A DNA stretch of 64,000 nucleotides from an uncultured Bacillota bacterium (GTDB lineage Bacteria; Bacillota; Clostridia; Christensenellales; UBA1242): assembly GCA_946499835.1 (NCBI GenBank), contig CAMMTJ010000001.1, positions 1-64,000 of the forward strand, in the 5' to 3' direction. Position 1 is the stretch's first letter; each line of letters starts with the position of its first letter. The position numbers and the translations under genes are program-made. The notes below the pieces were generated by a model. The model was not told where the DNA came from. It was given only the letters and a program-made list of their open reading frames with translations, and made no database searches. This document shows, piece by piece, positions 25,405-35,183 of this stretch.

Positions 25405-28122
25405 TTAACCAGCCAAAACAAATCCATTGTCAATCAAATCTTGTTCAGTCACACTTCCTTCCCATATTTCTCCAAGCCATGCAAGTCCTTTTGGCATAGG
25501 GCAACTTTCACCATTTATCCAAGCAAAGCCTGAGAAATCAGAACCGATATAGGCTTTCACTTCCTCATTTTCCATTCTGTAAATCAAAACGCAATTTGAA
25601 ACCAAGTCACTTTCTCCGCCCGCATAATTTTGTTCAGCCATTCCAGAAATTGCATAACAATTTTCAATACTTGAACCACTTTCAACTGATCCTGCCAGTG
25701 CTCCCAAGGTTGATGTATCTGGTGACTCTGTTGTGACGTCTCCCTCAAACCCACAATCTGCAATTGTTGTCTGAGAAGTTCTTCCTACAACACCACCTAT
25801 GCTTGAACTTTCACCATTTACATCGCCTGAATTAAAACAACTCTGAATAGTCGCTCGCGTTACATTTCCAACGATACCACCAACACAACTGTATCCATTT
25901 ACTATCCCCATATTGAAGCAACCAGTCACTGTTACTGCACCATAAATATAACCTGCAACTCCGCCAACGTTATTGTTTGGACTCGTAATCGTGCCAAAGT
26001 TATAACAATTAAGCATATCTGCACTAGATGGATATGAATATAGACTGCCTACAATACCGCCAACATTATAACCAGAAGAAACTATATTTTGTCTCGTCAT
26101 ACTTACACTGCCATAATTGTAACAATTGCTTATGGTAACAGTGCCACCTCCACTTCCGATTATTCCACCAATATAACCACCAGAAACTGAAGAATTTGTG
26201 TTTGTCACTTCACAAAAATTGTAACATTCATTTATTGTCAAATATGCCCCAGAACCAATCACTCCACCGATATACATCTCTGTACTTGAAACACTGCCAA
26301 TACTACTGCAATTTTCAATTATTGCTCGCTGTGCAGTTCCTGCAATCACCCCCAAATTATCCCTTCCTTGAATATTTGCGTCCATAACATTGATGTTTTT
26401 GAAAGAAGCCGAACCTATTGTCACTCCGTAAACATAACCAAATAAGCCTTGATTAGAATATTGATTTGAAGTCCCTGTTGGAGTTCTTACACCAGATATT
26501 GAATATCCACCTCCGTCATAATTGCCTGAAAAATACCGCTGAGTGGAACTTCCTTCTCGGGTATATGCAATACCAATCGGTTGCCAATAACATCCCTCCA
26601 AATTCAAATTGTTTGTCTGCTTAAAATAAATTCCTGAATAAAAATATTCAATGTCGCCGGCCGTTGTTGAAAGATTATTGTATGCTTGATCATTGTATAC
26701 GCTCCAAGAAAGAAAGGCAATATCTTGTTCTGATTGGATTAAATATGGATTACTTTCACTACCCTCGCCTTCCAAAAGATAATTGTCAAAATCAAAAATA
26801 TCAATCCAAAAATATATTTCCAAAACTGGATAGCCATCATTCATTGTTTCGAAGATGAACCACGTCTCACCCATTTCCCAAGGATATGAGCCATTCCAAA
26901 GTGACTCGTCTGTATACCACGCCTCAGTTTTTGCTAAAGTTGCTATATCATCCAACCTTTCCACTTGTCCATCAGTGTCGATTGTCGTGTTGCCAAGTCC
27001 CACAGTTAACTCACAATTTCCACCATAATAACAAGAACTTATTGTAGATGACGAAAATCCAACCAATCCACCAATGTTACGAATATATTGACTGCTGTTT
27101 GCAACTGTTCCGATGTTAAAACTATTATAAACAGATGATGCTGTGGTAGAACCAATCAAACCTCCAACACTTTGGTTTGCTCCAATCACTGAACCTGTGT
27201 TATAGCAGTTGATAATCACGGAAGATGAAAATGCCGAACCTGCAATTCCACCATCATTCGAACTAAGTCCAACCACTGAACCTATGTTGTAACAATCATA
27301 AATATTGGTATAAGCACCTCGCCCAACAATGCCACCGACATCAGTGTCACCATTAACATTTCCTGTATTATAACATCTTTCTATAGTGATATAATAAGTA
27401 TAGCCTGTGATTCCGCCTATATAATGACCGCCATCAATTTGACCTGAAAAATAACAGTCTGTGATATTTGTATAAACAGCATATCCAGAAATACCGCCAC
27501 AGTTGTCATAACCTTGAACATGTGAATCAATTACGCCGATGTTTGAGATTGATGCTCTGTTCGTGTTTGTTCTTCCATAAATATATCCGAACAAACCTTG
27601 ATGTGCAAATGAATTGCCTGTTCCTGAAGGAGTATAAAGTCCTGAAATTGTATATCCATTGCCATCATAATTACCTGAAAACCAATGGAACATGCTCACG
27701 CCTTCTCGGTTATAACCCATACCAATTGGTTGCCAATAATATGAAGACAGATCAATATCTGCTGTTTGCTCAAAATATATGCCAGAATAAAAATAACTTA
27801 TTGTTCCATCAACTGTCACAGCGCCACCGTGTGCGTTGTTTGAATATACTGTCCAAGAAAGATACGCGAGTTGTTCTGCATTTTCAATTTCGTAAGGATC
27901 AGCTCGCGTTCCGCTTCCACCAGCAAAACCAGAAGCACGTCTATTTTCATCAATCCAATATCCTGTGGTATCCATTGGTTCTTCCGCACTGGCATATGGA
28001 GTTTGAGAAGAATTTTTCTCTTGTGACATATCAAAATTTGGGAAAAGAAAAATTACACACAATAAAAGAATAAGCGCAATAAGCGATAGACTTGCAACAA
28101 TGGCTTTTTTCTTTTGCGTCAT
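25405..28122 (-). CDS. Large surface protein with GLUG-type repeats
   Basis: A 905-residue exported protein. The N-terminus has a lysine cluster and a membrane helix (IVASLSLIALILLLCVIFLF) acting as signal or anchor; there is no LPxTG at the C-terminus. Two copies of a head module (GSGTRADPYEIENAEQLAYL and GSESNPYLIQSEQDIAFLSW, each followed by YFYSGIYF and YWQPIG) each lead into a row of beta-helix-like repeats. The repeats have the form xxGGIxGxxxxxxIxxCYNxGxV, the GLUG motif found in surface adhesins and some peptidases. No catalytic motif is seen. It is likely a cell-surface binding or adhesion protein, made alone from its own promoter. Confidence 0.8.
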   Translation of the reverse strand: MTQKKKAIVASLSLIALILLLCVIFLFPNFDMSQEKNSSQTPYASAEEPMDTTGYWIDENRRASGFAGGSGTRADPYEIENAEQLAYLSWTVYSNNAHGGAVTVDGTISYFYSGIYFEQTADIDLSSYYWQPIGMGYNREGVSMFHWFSGNYDGNGYTISGLYTPSGTGNSFAHQGLFGYIYGRTNTNRASISNIGVIDSHVQGYDNCGGISGYAVYTNITDCYFSGQIDGGHYIGGITGYTYYITIERCYNTGNVNGDTDVGGIVGRGAYTNIYDCYNIGSVVGLSSNDGGIAGSAFSSSVIINCYNTGSVIGANQSVGGLIGSTTASSVYNSFNIGTVANSSQYIRNIGGLVGFSSSTISSCYYGGNCELTVGLGNTTIDTDGQVERLDDIATLAKTEAWYTDESLWNGSYPWEMGETWFIFETMNDGYPVLEIYFWIDIFDFDNYLLEGEGSESNPYLIQSEQDIAFLSWSVYNDQAYNNLSTTAGDIEYFYSGIYFKQTNNLNLEGCYWQPIGIAYTREGSSTQRYFSGNYDGGGYSISGVRTPTGTSNQYSNQGLFGYVYGVTIGSASFKNINVMDANIQGRDNLGVIAGTAQRAIIENCSSIGSVSSTEMYIGGVIGSGAYLTINECYNFCEVTNTNSSVSGGYIGGIIGSGGGTVTISNCYNYGSVSMTRQNIVSSGYNVGGIVGSLYSYPSSADMLNCYNFGTITSPNNNVGGVAGYIYGAVTVTGCFNMGIVNGYSCVGGIVGNVTRATIQSCFNSGDVNGESSSIGGVVGRTSQTTIADCGFEGDVTTESPDTSTLGALAGSVESGSSIENCYAISGMAEQNYAGGESDLVSNCVLIYRMENEEVKAYIGSDFSGFAWINGESCPMPKGLAWLGEIWEGSVTEQDLIDNGFVLAG

Positions 28123-28156
28123 ATCCCCACCCGTTCAAAAATTATTTATCAAATTT

Positions 28157-28185
28157 ATTGTATCACAAAAGCATTGATTTATCAA
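28157..28185 (-). promoter_or_regulatory. Promoter of the GLUG surface protein gene
   Basis: Minus-strand TTGATA, 17 bases, TACAAT, about 35 bases upstream of the ATG at 28122. A GGTGGGGA ribosome binding site follows. Confidence 0.65.
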
Positions 28186-28204
28186 AATCATTTGAAATTA
28201 AGTC

Positions 28205-28231
28205 GAAAAAAAACCGCATTTTTCATGCGGT
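28205..28231 (-). terminator. Terminator of the oligoendopeptidase gene
   Basis: CCGCAT/ATGCGG stem with a 5-base loop, followed on the minus strand by eight T. Confidence 0.8.
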
Positions 28232-28247
28232 AAAACAAAGTGTTTTT

Positions 28248-30011
28248 TTAGATATATTTATAGATTTCTTTCAAAAATTCAAAGCCTTTTTCAAAAGTTT
28301 TTGCATCTTCCACATCACAGTGAGCCTCTTTCAAAATATTGAGAGGGGTGTCCTTATCCCCGCTAGACAAAAAGCCGATATAGTCTTCCAGCGCGCCTTT
28401 TTCTTTTGATAATATTCTTTGCACAAAATTGCAAGCACAAAGCATACCAACGGCATATTTGTAAACATAAAATGAACTGAAAAAGTGTGGTATTCTTGCC
28501 CATTCATATTGCACCTGTTTGACAAGTTTCACCTTTTTGCCAAAATATATTTTGTTAAGTTCATAATATGTTTTACTCAAAAATTGTTTTGTAAGTGGCA
28601 TTTCTTTTTCTTGTGCATCATGAGTTTTTTCCTCAAACTCAGCAAACATTGCTTGACGATAGATGGTCGCTTTTGCGTTATTTAACACAATATTGGCATA
28701 TTTTCGTTTTTCTTCTTTCTTTTTTGCATTTTCAATCATATACATTGCCAACAAAAGTTCGTTTGTTGTGCTTGCAATCTCCGCCAAGAAAATTTTGTAG
28801 TATGCCTTAGGCTCCTTCTGTGTTTTGTCAGAAAAATATGAGTGCATTGCATGTCCCAGTTCATGTGCCAGAGTGGAAACATCTTCATACTCACCTGCAA
28901 AGTTTGTAAGAACCAAAGGCTTTTTTCGATAAACACTTGTGGAATAGGCACCACTGCGCTTGTGCTCGTTTGGAAAAACATCTATCCAGCGTTCATCTTG
29001 CGCTCTTCTAAGAAGTTTGACATATTCTTCTCCAAGCGGACTTAACGCCTGTCGCAACAAATCCATTGCCTGCTCATATGTGTATTTTTTGCTTGCTTTA
29101 TTTGAAAGTGGAGCACCGCTGTCATAGTTATAGAAATCTTTCAGTCCCAAAAGTTTTCTTTTTTTCTCAAAATAATCAAAGAGAAGTGGCAAATTTTTGT
29201 GCACTGATGAAATCAAACTTTGATACACCTCTTTGCTTACTCCCTCGTTTTCCACCGCGCAATCGAGTGCAGAGTCATACTTTCTTTTTCTTGCGAAAAA
29301 GCAGTCCATTTTCACTTGGCTGGCATAATTTGAAGCCAAAAAATCAATATAGTCACCAAACTTTTCATGTGTCTCGATAAAAGCATTTTTTCTTAATTCT
29401 CTGTCAGCACTGTTGATATATCCGCCATATAAAGAAGCATCAAGTTTGTGTTTTTTGCCTTTGCTGTCCAAAATATCATCAAATTTCAGATCAACATCTG
29501 CAAATTTGCCCATATTTTCATCATATCCATCCAAGAAATTCATTCCTGAAATAAATTTTTCAACTTCATCAGGCAATCGGTGTTTCTTTTCCTTTTTTAT
29601 ATCCTTAAACATTTTGTCATAATCTTCAAACTTTTTGTCAGAAATGATATCATCAAGAAGTTTGTTTGGCAAAGCATAGAGTTCAATAGAAACAAAGGAA
29701 AGGCTTTCACTGGTTTTTGTCATCAAGTTGTTCAATCGTTCAACCATGTTGTTTGCCTTTTCATCAGACAAATCTTCATCACGTCTTCTATAAGCATAAC
29801 AAACGATATCATTATAGTCTTTGTCAAACTGCTCACTCTCTTGCAAATATTTCCAAATTGCCTCTTTATCTTTGAGTTTTCCTTTATATTTTTCAAAAGA
29901 TGGCAATTTTTTCTCAATTTTGTCACATTTTTGATAAAAATCATCGTCATTTTTACAAAATATTGACAAATCCCACTTGTAATTATCTTTTATTTGACTT
30001 CTTTTTTTCAT
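28248..30011 (-). CDS. pepF: Oligoendopeptidase F (M3 family zinc peptidase)
   Basis: Cytoplasmic metallopeptidase that degrades oligopeptides. It has 587 residues from the ATG at 30011 (MKKRSQIKDNYKWDLSIF) with an AAGGTGA site. The zinc motif is TLAHELGHAMHSYFS, with the downstream Glu in FLAEIASTTNELLL. The N-terminal helical domain contains YAYRRRDEDLSDEKANNM and 'NMVERLNNLM'. The length matches PepF/PepB enzymes (about 600). Single-gene unit with its own promoter and terminator. Housekeeping peptide turnover is the likely role. Confidence 0.93.
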   Translation of the reverse strand: MKKRSQIKDNYKWDLSIFCKNDDDFYQKCDKIEKKLPSFEKYKGKLKDKEAIWKYLQESEQFDKDYNDIVCYAYRRRDEDLSDEKANNMVERLNNLMTKTSESLSFVSIELYALPNKLLDDIISDKKFEDYDKMFKDIKKEKKHRLPDEVEKFISGMNFLDGYDENMGKFADVDLKFDDILDSKGKKHKLDASLYGGYINSADRELRKNAFIETHEKFGDYIDFLASNYASQVKMDCFFARKRKYDSALDCAVENEGVSKEVYQSLISSVHKNLPLLFDYFEKKRKLLGLKDFYNYDSGAPLSNKASKKYTYEQAMDLLRQALSPLGEEYVKLLRRAQDERWIDVFPNEHKRSGAYSTSVYRKKPLVLTNFAGEYEDVSTLAHELGHAMHSYFSDKTQKEPKAYYKIFLAEIASTTNELLLAMYMIENAKKKEEKRKYANIVLNNAKATIYRQAMFAEFEEKTHDAQEKEMPLTKQFLSKTYYELNKIYFGKKVKLVKQVQYEWARIPHFFSSFYVYKYAVGMLCACNFVQRILSKEKGALEDYIGFLSSGDKDTPLNILKEAHCDVEDAKTFEKGFEFLKEIYKYI

Positions 30012-30039
30012 GTTTATCACCTTCTTCTTTGATATTAAC

Positions 30040-30068
30040 AATTTATCACTTTCTTATTCTTTTTTCAA
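30040..30068 (-). promoter_or_regulatory. Candidate promoter of pepF
   Basis: Minus-strand TTGAAA, 17 bases, TAAATT, about 29 bases upstream of the ATG. Confidence 0.5.
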
Positions 30069-30113
30069 AGCAAAAACAATTCTTGTTGAAAAATATTTGT
30101 ATTTTTATGTAAA

Positions 30114-30137
30114 TAAAAAACGCCAAAAGAGGCGTTA
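30114..30137 (-). terminator. Terminator after the pseudouridine synthase gene
   Basis: AACGCC/GGCGTT stem with a 6-base loop, then TTTTTAT on the minus strand. It overlaps the last codons of the gene. Confidence 0.7.
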
Positions 30138-30824
30138 TCTTATAAAATATTTTTCCATATAAAATTCTTTCCATGGAAGTCCATCAAGATCTGGTGGACA
30201 AACAAAAACCATTTTGTCCTTTGTGACTGGATGGAAAAATTCAAGTCTGCCAGCCCATAGCCCAAGGAGTGATGTCCTTGAAGATGTCTTTTTGCCATAT
30301 TTATTGTCGCCAACAAGTGGACAACCAATGGCAGAGAGTTGAACTCTGATTTGATGTGATCTGCCAGTGATTATTTTTACTTCAAGCAGACTATGTTTTT
30401 CATTGTTTTCAAGCACTTTGAAATATAACTCTGCCTTTTTTGCCCCCTGCTCAGTTTGTGGAACAATTTTTACCTTGTTTTCTTTTTCATCTTTTTTTAG
30501 ATAGTTGACAAGATGTCCTTGTGACTTTGGCAAACCCTCACAAACGGCATAATAGACTTTGTTCATTTTGCCTTCTCGAATTTGTTCGCTCAGTCTTGAT
30601 GCTGCTTTTGATGTTCTGGCAAAAACCATTATTCCGCCAGTAGGCCTATCAAGTCTATGGACAAGTCCAATAAAAGCCTCGCCTTGTTTGTTATATTTTT
30701 CTTTTATATATGCCTTGACTTCATTCAGCAGGTCTTGATCTTTTGAACCGTCCTCTTGTGAAGGCATATTTTGTGGCTTAACCACAACGATAATTTGATT
30801 GTCTTCATATAAAACTCTTACCAT
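30135..30824 (-). CDS. RluA/RluD-family 23S rRNA/tRNA pseudouridine synthase
   Basis: Converts specific uridines in rRNA or tRNA to pseudouridine. It has 229 residues from the ATG at 30824 (MVRVLYEDNQIIVVVKP). The catalytic Asp is in GLVHRLDRPTGGIMVFAR. The motif SHQIRVQLSAIGCPLVGDNKYG is the conserved C-terminal signature. There is no N-terminal S4 domain, so it belongs to the shorter group (RluA-like or YlyB without S4). Its ATG overlaps the last 7 bases of the methyltransferase gene before it (ATGGTAA), so the two RNA-modifying enzymes are coupled. Confidence 0.9.
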   Translation of the reverse strand: MVRVLYEDNQIIVVVKPQNMPSQEDGSKDQDLLNEVKAYIKEKYNKQGEAFIGLVHRLDRPTGGIMVFARTSKAASRLSEQIREGKMNKVYYAVCEGLPKSQGHLVNYLKKDEKENKVKIVPQTEQGAKKAELYFKVLENNEKHSLLEVKIITGRSHQIRVQLSAIGCPLVGDNKYGKKTSSRTSLLGLWAGRLEFFHPVTKDKMVFVCPPDLDGLPWKEFYMEKYFIR

Positions 30825-31663
30825 ATTTTCATTCCTCTTGCTCCGCATGGAAGAATAATCCCTTCTTCTGTTGGAAGCCCAATTTCATCTGCATCAATTC
30901 CGCCTTTGCCAAAAACAAGCGATAGTATATTTGTCAACACACTTGCTTGAAGCCCTGTTGTGTAAGAACTTATAAGCACAAAAAGCGGTTTGTCTGAAAG
31001 CACCTCTTTGCATAACTCAACAAAATCAAAGAGATTGTCCTCAATTTTCCACATCTCTCCATTCGTTCCCCTGCCATAACTTGGAGGATCCATGATTATC
31101 GCATCGTAACGTTTGCCACGCCTAAGCTCTCTTTCAATAAACTTTTTGCAATCATCAACGATATATCGTATAGTGGTTATTCCATTGAGTTTTGCGTTTT
31201 CTCTTGCTCTTTCAACCATGCCTTTGCTGGCATCAACATGAGTGACGTTTGCTCCCGCACTTGCACAGGCTATGCTTGCCCCACCAGTATAAGCAAAGAG
31301 GTTTAGCACATTTATTTGTCTGTCTTCTTTTTTTATAAGATCAATCATATCTTGCCAGTTGACTGCTTGTTCTGGGAAAAGTCCAGTATGCTTAAAACCC
31401 ATTGGCTTGATGAGAAATTTCAAATTTTTCCATGAAATTGTCCATTGCTCTGGCAGTTGCGAAAAAAACTTCCATTTTCCTCCGCCACTATTGTCACGAT
31501 AATAATGTCCATCCAAATGACAAACTTTTGACAAGTCTTTTTTTGCATGCCAAATGATTTGAGGGTCTGGTCTCAACAGAACATATTTCCCCCACTTTTC
31601 CAGTTTTTCGCCATCTCCTGTTGCAAGAACAAGATAGTCTTTCCAATCTTTTGCTACTTTCAA
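30818..31663 (-). CDS. Class I SAM-dependent rRNA methyltransferase-like protein
   Basis: A 281-residue protein of the RlmI/RlmK-type methyltransferase group (COG1092-like). The SAM-binding motif I is NVLNLFAYTGGASIACASAGA, followed by the acidic loop VTHVDASKGMVERARENA. The catalytic-site motif is IIMDPPSYGRG. The N-terminal third (LRPDPQIIWHAKKDLSKV) lacks a PUA domain. Target base unknown; 23S rRNA cytosine or guanine is the family norm. It is followed by a coupled pseudouridine synthase gene. Confidence 0.85.
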   Translation of the reverse strand: MKVAKDWKDYLVLATGDGEKLEKWGKYVLLRPDPQIIWHAKKDLSKVCHLDGHYYRDNSGGGKWKFFSQLPEQWTISWKNLKFLIKPMGFKHTGLFPEQAVNWQDMIDLIKKEDRQINVLNLFAYTGGASIACASAGANVTHVDASKGMVERARENAKLNGITTIRYIVDDCKKFIERELRRGKRYDAIIMDPPSYGRGTNGEMWKIEDNLFDFVELCKEVLSDKPLFVLISSYTTGLQASVLTNILSLVFGKGGIDADEIGLPTEEGIILPCGARGMKIW

Positions 31664-31712
31664 AATATTTAACCTCTTTTTTCATTATAGATATTTCACT
31701 CAAAAAATCAAG

Positions 31713-31738
31713 TAAAAAAGGCGAAGAAGTTTCGCCTA
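31713..31738 (-). terminator. Terminator of ileS
   Basis: AGGCGAA/TTCGCCT stem with a 5-base loop and a following T run on the minus strand, directly after the ileS stop. Confidence 0.8.
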
Positions 31739-34700
31739 TTTCACTTTTTGCAATTTGATCTTTACCTCTTTTCCGTTGACTGAAAGGGATGTTTCAAATT
31801 GTCCATCCTCTCCTTCAACAAACTTATCAGCAAGCGTTGTTTTCATAATTTGCTCTTTGTTTGCAAGAATGGTTTCAATCATATCTTTGTCACCAGAAAT
31901 TTGAAGAGAAATATGATTTGTCACTTCAAGACCACTATCTTTGCGAAGATTTTGCACTTTTGAGATAAGTTCACTCACAAGCCCTTTGTCAAGAAGTTCT
32001 TTTGTCAAAGTTGTGTCAAGCACAACTGTCATTTTCCCATTTGTTGCTGATGAGAAGCCTTCTTTGTTTTGCAAGTTTATCAAAAGATCATCTTTGCAAA
32101 TTGACACTTCATTTCCATCAACTTCAAAGTTGACTGATCCCCCATCTCTAACTTTTGCAACAATCTCACCTGCATTTGCACTTTCAAGATATGCTCGAAT
32201 TCCTCCCAAGAGTTTGCCATATTTTGGGCCAAGAGTTTTGAGTTGAGGTTTGAGTGAATAGGTCACATACTCATCACTATTATGCAAAATTTCAATCTCT
32301 TCCACATTGAGTTCATCTTTCACAAGAGAAAGAAGTTCGCCGTTCAGTTTCAATTCTTCTGTCACACAAATGATAACTTTTGAAAGTGGTTGACGATTTT
32401 TCACACCTGATGTGCTTCTGCAAATTCTGCCCAGTTCGACAATTTCAAGCACTTTATCCATGCCTTCATTGAGTTTGCTGTCGATGTATTTTTCATCACT
32501 GACAGGATAAGTGCAGAAATGCACACTCTTTGGAGCGTCTTTTTTGAGAGAACGCACAAGGTTTTGATAAATTGTCTCAGCCATGAATGGCACGAATGGA
32601 GCAATAAGTTTGCTAAGACCAACCAAAACTTCATAAAGTGTCTTGTAAGCACTGATCTTATCATCACTCATCTCGCTTCCCCAGAATCTTTCACGTGAGC
32701 GTCTTACATACCAGTTTGAAAGTTTGTCAACAAAACTGCTTATCTCACGAGTTGGAGTTTGCAGATCATATTTTTCAAGCGAACTATCAACAATTTTGAT
32801 AAGCGCATTGAAATCTGACAACAGCCATTTGTCAAGGAAAGACAATTTGCATTTGTCAAGGTCATATTTTGTAGGATCAATCTTGTCAATTTCTGCATAA
32901 AGGACATAGAAATAATAAACATTCCAAAGCGTGCCCATAAATTTACGTTGCAAGTCAACAAGGTTTTCTTCAATGAAAGGCAATCCTTGTGCTGGAAGGC
33001 AAGAGGAGAAGAAATACCATCTCACGCCATCTGCACCATATTTGCCAAGCACTTCCCATGGATCAACACCATTTTTGAGGCTTTTGCTCATTTTTAGTCC
33101 ATGCTTGTCAAGCACAAGTCCAAGCACGTTGCAAGCCTTGTAAGGTGCTTGCCCAAAGACAGCGGTGTTGACAGCAAGAAGAGTATAGAACCACCCTCTT
33201 GTCTGATCGATAGCCTCACTGATATAGTCAGCCTTGAAAGCCTTTTCAAAGATTTCTTTGTTTTCAAATGGATAATGATATTGAGCGAAAGGCATTGAAC
33301 CACTGTCAAACCAGCAGTCCATAACCTCAGGCGTTCTTGTCATCGTCTCACCGCACACAGGACAAGGGAAAGTGATCTTGTCAAGCGTAGGTTTATGCAA
33401 ATCGAGGTCTCCCTTAACGCCAGAAAGAGTGCGAAGTTCTTCCACGCTTCCAATGACATGCTTGTGCCCATGTGGACAAATCCAGAAAGGAAGAGGTGTG
33501 CCCCAGAAACGATTTCGTGAAATGTTCCAATCGACATTGTTTGCAAGGAAGTTGCCCATACGTCCATTTTTGATATGGTCAGGTATCCAATTGATTTCCT
33601 GATTGTTTTTGACAAGTTGTTCTTTTATGGCAGTTGTCTTAACAAACCACGCATCTTGTGCGTAATAAAGAAGTGGACTTTTGCAACGCCAACAATGAGG
33701 ATAAGAATGCTCAAAAGGTTGCACTTTGAACATTTTTCCTTCTTCTTGGAGTTTTTTGATAACACTCTTATCTGCATCTTTGACAAACATGCCACCAAAA
33801 TCGGTCTCACTTGACATTTTTCCATACTTATCAACAAGTTGCAAAAAGTCAAGGTTGTATTTTTTGCCAACATTCATATCATCTTCACCGAAAGCAGGAG
33901 CGATGTGAACAATACCCGTTCCGTCCTCGGTTGTGACATAGTCATCAACTGTCACGAAGTAGCCTGTTTTAACCTTATCCTTGGCATAATCAAACAGAGG
34001 TTTGTAAGGATGAAATTCAAAATCTTTGCCCTTGTTTTCCTTTTCTATAATATATGAGCCCTCTTCAAAGAGAGTTGGCACAAGGCTTTTGAGCATAATG
34101 TAATGCTTTCCTTCAAAGGAAAGAGTGCAATAAGTCTCATTAGGATTCATGCAAAGAGCAACATTGGATGGAAGCGTCCAAGGGGTAGTTGTCCAAACAA
34201 GAAAATATGTGTCCTTATCTTTTGCACTTTCAAATTTGACATAAACAGAATTTTCTTTGAGGATTTTGTAGTTGTCGCCATTTTCAAGTTCGGCCTTTGA
34301 AAGAGAGGTTCCACATCTTGGGCAGTAAGGCACAACCTTGTGTCCTTGATAAATAAGCCCTTTTTTATCCATTTCTTTAAGTGCCCAGAAAATGCTTTCA
34401 ATGTAAGAATTTTGATAGGTGATGTAAGGGTTGTCCATATCCACCCAGTAACCTATCTTGCGAGTAAGATCTTCCCACATTGACTTATATTTCCAAACAG
34501 ATTGACGGCAAAGGTCAATAAACTTTTCAACGCCATAATTTTCGATATCTTTCTTGCCATTGAAGCCAAGTTCCTTTTCGACCTCAACCTCGACAGGAAG
34601 CCCGTGCGTGTCCCAACCAGCCTTGCGGAAGATATAATATCCCTTCATTGCCTTGAATCGTGGGATAACGTCCTTCATTGCACGAGTGAGCACGTGACCG

Positions 34701-34870
34701 ATATGCGGTTTGCCATTTGCAGTTGGAGGGCCATCATGCAAAACAAAACACTTCTCAGAGCCTTCATTTTGATGAAGAGCCTCTTTAACGATGCCATTTT
34801 GCTCCCAAAATGCAAGCACTTTTTCTTCATTTTTCAAAAAATCAAGTTTGCTGTCAACTTTTTGATACAT
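31736..34870 (-). CDS. ileS: Isoleucyl-tRNA synthetase, type 2-like
   Basis: Charges tRNA-Ile with isoleucine. It has 1044 residues, longer than the roughly 920 of the standard bacterial type. The class I signatures are PPTANGKPHIGH and LKMSKSLKNGVDP. The segment GWDTHGLPVEVEVEKELGF and the long C-terminal extension are those of the eukaryote-like IleS2 group, known to be less sensitive to mupirocin. The editing domain lies between, with WTTTPWTLPSNVAL. The C-terminal region (DGGSVNFEVDGNEVSI onwards) matches the IleS2-specific extension. Single gene controlled by an upstream T-box. Confidence 0.96.
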   Translation of the reverse strand: MYQKVDSKLDFLKNEEKVLAFWEQNGIVKEALHQNEGSEKCFVLHDGPPTANGKPHIGHVLTRAMKDVIPRFKAMKGYYIFRKAGWDTHGLPVEVEVEKELGFNGKKDIENYGVEKFIDLCRQSVWKYKSMWEDLTRKIGYWVDMDNPYITYQNSYIESIFWALKEMDKKGLIYQGHKVVPYCPRCGTSLSKAELENGDNYKILKENSVYVKFESAKDKDTYFLVWTTTPWTLPSNVALCMNPNETYCTLSFEGKHYIMLKSLVPTLFEEGSYIIEKENKGKDFEFHPYKPLFDYAKDKVKTGYFVTVDDYVTTEDGTGIVHIAPAFGEDDMNVGKKYNLDFLQLVDKYGKMSSETDFGGMFVKDADKSVIKKLQEEGKMFKVQPFEHSYPHCWRCKSPLLYYAQDAWFVKTTAIKEQLVKNNQEINWIPDHIKNGRMGNFLANNVDWNISRNRFWGTPLPFWICPHGHKHVIGSVEELRTLSGVKGDLDLHKPTLDKITFPCPVCGETMTRTPEVMDCWFDSGSMPFAQYHYPFENKEIFEKAFKADYISEAIDQTRGWFYTLLAVNTAVFGQAPYKACNVLGLVLDKHGLKMSKSLKNGVDPWEVLGKYGADGVRWYFFSSCLPAQGLPFIEENLVDLQRKFMGTLWNVYYFYVLYAEIDKIDPTKYDLDKCKLSFLDKWLLSDFNALIKIVDSSLEKYDLQTPTREISSFVDKLSNWYVRRSRERFWGSEMSDDKISAYKTLYEVLVGLSKLIAPFVPFMAETIYQNLVRSLKKDAPKSVHFCTYPVSDEKYIDSKLNEGMDKVLEIVELGRICRSTSGVKNRQPLSKVIICVTEELKLNGELLSLVKDELNVEEIEILHNSDEYVTYSLKPQLKTLGPKYGKLLGGIRAYLESANAGEIVAKVRDGGSVNFEVDGNEVSICKDDLLINLQNKEGFSSATNGKMTVVLDTTLTKELLDKGLVSELISKVQNLRKDSGLEVTNHISLQISGDKDMIETILANKEQIMKTTLADKFVEGEDGQFETSLSVNGKEVKIKLQKVK

Positions 34871-34883
34871 TTTTTTCTCCTTT

Positions 34884-35143
34884 TATAAAAAAAAGCCCAA
34901 CAAAAGTCACAAGAACCTTATGTCAGGCAATTTTAACCACTTGTAAACTTTTTTTAGCGGGCGACCACCCACCTCTTCTATCACGGGAAGACCCGACTTT
35001 CACTACTTGTGCAAGCACTTTGGCAAAAGCAACTCCGAAAGTGATAATCTTTTCCTTTCCCTATCATTTCGCACCAACCAATGACTCTCTGCAAAGGGAA
35101 GAACAGAAAAAATGTTGTCTTTCATCAACGCATTTTTTAGTTT
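34884..35143 (-). promoter_or_regulatory. T-box leader (isoleucine) upstream of ileS
   Basis: A tRNA-sensing leader that allows ileS transcription when uncharged tRNA-Ile accumulates. In minus-strand RNA the stem I elements are present: GAGAGTCATTGGTTGGTGCG, then GATTATCAC with the specifier ATC (Ile), then CGGAGTTGC. Further down, GGGTGGTCGCCCGC holds the T-box TGGT that pairs with the ACCA end of the tRNA. The flanking bases differ from the usual GGTACCGCG. A T run at 34884-34893 ends the leader terminator, just before the AAGGAGAAAA ribosome binding site of ileS. Confidence 0.85.
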
Positions 35144-35149
35144 AAGGCA

Positions 35150-35178
35150 ATTATATATAATCACACATTCTTTGTCAA
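35150..35178 (-). promoter_or_regulatory. Consensus promoter of the ileS T-box transcript
   Basis: Minus-strand TTGACA, 17 bases, TATAAT: a full match to the sigma-A consensus. Transcription would start near 35143 and run through the T-box leader. Confidence 0.85.
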
Positions 35179-35183
35179 GCGTA

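Noticed and set aside
27468..28073. 201-codon frame on the plus strand opposite the GLUG surface protein
   Set aside because: No start signal; repetitive His/Cys/Gln composition mirrors the GLUG repeats on the other strand.
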